Assembly (NCBI RefSeq): GCF_001636845.1
Contig: NZ_LITT01000010.1
Location: forward strand, 1 to 64,000
Direction of reading: 5' to 3'
Origin: Clostridium ljungdahlii
GTDB taxonomy: Bacteria > Bacillota > Clostridia > Clostridiales > Clostridiaceae
DNA: 64,000 bases
Notes under the pieces: generated by a model
Databases searched by the model: none
Told to the model about the DNA's origin: nothing
What the model saw: only the letters and a program-made list of their open reading frames with translations
Position numbers and translations under genes: made by a program
Shown here: piece after piece, positions 63,648 through 64,000 of the stretch
Numbering within the stretch: position 1 is the stretch's first letter
Layout: each line of letters starts with the position of its first letter

Positions 63648-64000
63648 TTATTCGTAAAATTTAACCAAATTCTTTGGCATGCTCCTTGACAAATATTCTG
63701 CCAACTCTCTTGGAGACATGTCCATTTGTTTTTGAATCCACTCTATTATTAGATTCGTAGCACCTATGGAATAGAGTTTTATCGAAAATAAAATCTCTTC
63801 ATTTAATCTATCCTTACCTATATGTGCTTTGCAAGCATTGACTATTTGATTATTAAAAAAAGCAGAAAAAGAATTGGGTCCATCTAAGGTAACGATATGC
63901 TTATAAAAGTTTTTATATCTTAACATCGACTTTAAAGAGATATTAAAGCTCTCAAGAACATCTTCATTTTCTTCAAATATAGCTATTGATAATTGATTCC
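63648..64000 (-). CDS. TetR-family regulator, C-terminal part (runs off the window)
   Basis: The frame is open from the edge to a TAA at 63648; its beginning (NQLSIAIFEENEDVLESFNI ...) continues past 64000. The visible 117 codons are a TetR C-terminal ligand domain of the DhaS/TetR_C_8-like type (FSIKLYSIGATNLIIEWIQK, then MSPRELAEYLSRSMP). The DNA-binding domain is outside the window. It lies on the same strand as the flavoenzyme at 59537 and is separated from it by the IS. It may have been the regulator of that gene. Confidence 0.75.
   Translation of the reverse strand, partial: NQLSIAIFEENEDVLESFNISLKSMLRYKNFYKHIVTLDGPNSFSAFFNNQIVNACKAHIGKDRLNEEILFSIKLYSIGATNLIIEWIQKQMDMSPRELAEYLSRSMPKNLVKFYE

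Noticed and set aside
1-64000. CRISPR array or tRNA-linked attachment site
   Set aside because: No regularly spaced repeats and no tRNA or integrase gene were recognised on either strand by reading.

Overview
The window is AT-rich DNA with strong GGAGG-type ribosome sites, frequent TTG and GTG starts, Spo0E- and SpoVG-family genes, cell-wall-binding-2 surface proteins and two old-yellow-enzyme Fe-S flavoproteins. Together these point to a Clostridium (Clostridia, Firmicutes) chromosome carrying a decayed conjugative or plasmid-like element. No rRNA, tRNA, CRISPR array or integrase was seen.

Left end (0.2-11.4 kb): an intact tricarboxylate catabolic locus. On the minus strand lie a DUF3237 gene, a CitMHS-type transporter, aconitase, a soluble chemoreceptor, malic enzyme and citrate lyase ligase. 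On the plus strand are a metallo-beta-lactamase-fold protein and a sigma-54 activator of PrpR type. Two near-consensus sigma-54 promoters diverge at 7.7 and 8.0 kb, with candidate activator sites between them. The chemoreceptor and the activator both carry a PrpR_N-like sensor domain, so one ligand may drive both swimming and transcription. The proposed flow is aconitate/isocitrate to citrate, to acetate plus oxaloacetate, and then C4 acid to pyruvate; this is inferred, and the citrate lyase subunits are not in the window.

Middle (11.5-59.5 kb): mobile-element genes interleaved with small accessory genes. There is a sliding clamp, a primase-like Toprim protein, an SSB-like protein, a Tad/Flp-pilus-like operon (20.5-29.2 kb), a VirD4 coupling-protein remnant, RecT, an MBL protein, a RusA-like resolvase, ParM/ParR with a CGTTAC repeat cluster, a SpoVG-like gene, an Rpn-type nuclease and two CWB2 surface proteins. 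Many of these genes are broken by one- or two-base indels in short A/T runs or by in-frame stops: both Tad ATPases, one T2SF membrane protein, virD4, recT and spoVG. A leader-like repeat of about 90 bp precedes at least four DNA-metabolism genes of the element, and a second dispersed repeat has three copies. Cargo includes a methyltransferase, an APH-family kinase, a TetR/flavoenzyme pair, a LexA paralogue with altered catalytic residues, a Phd/YefM antitoxin, a GNAT and a YnfA-like protein.

Right end (59.5-64 kb): a second Fe-S flavoenzyme with a perfect 22-bp palindrome upstream, an IS1182-like transposase interrupted by a stop codon, and the C-terminal part of a TetR gene running off the window. 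The IS appears to have separated this regulator from the flavoenzyme it may once have controlled.
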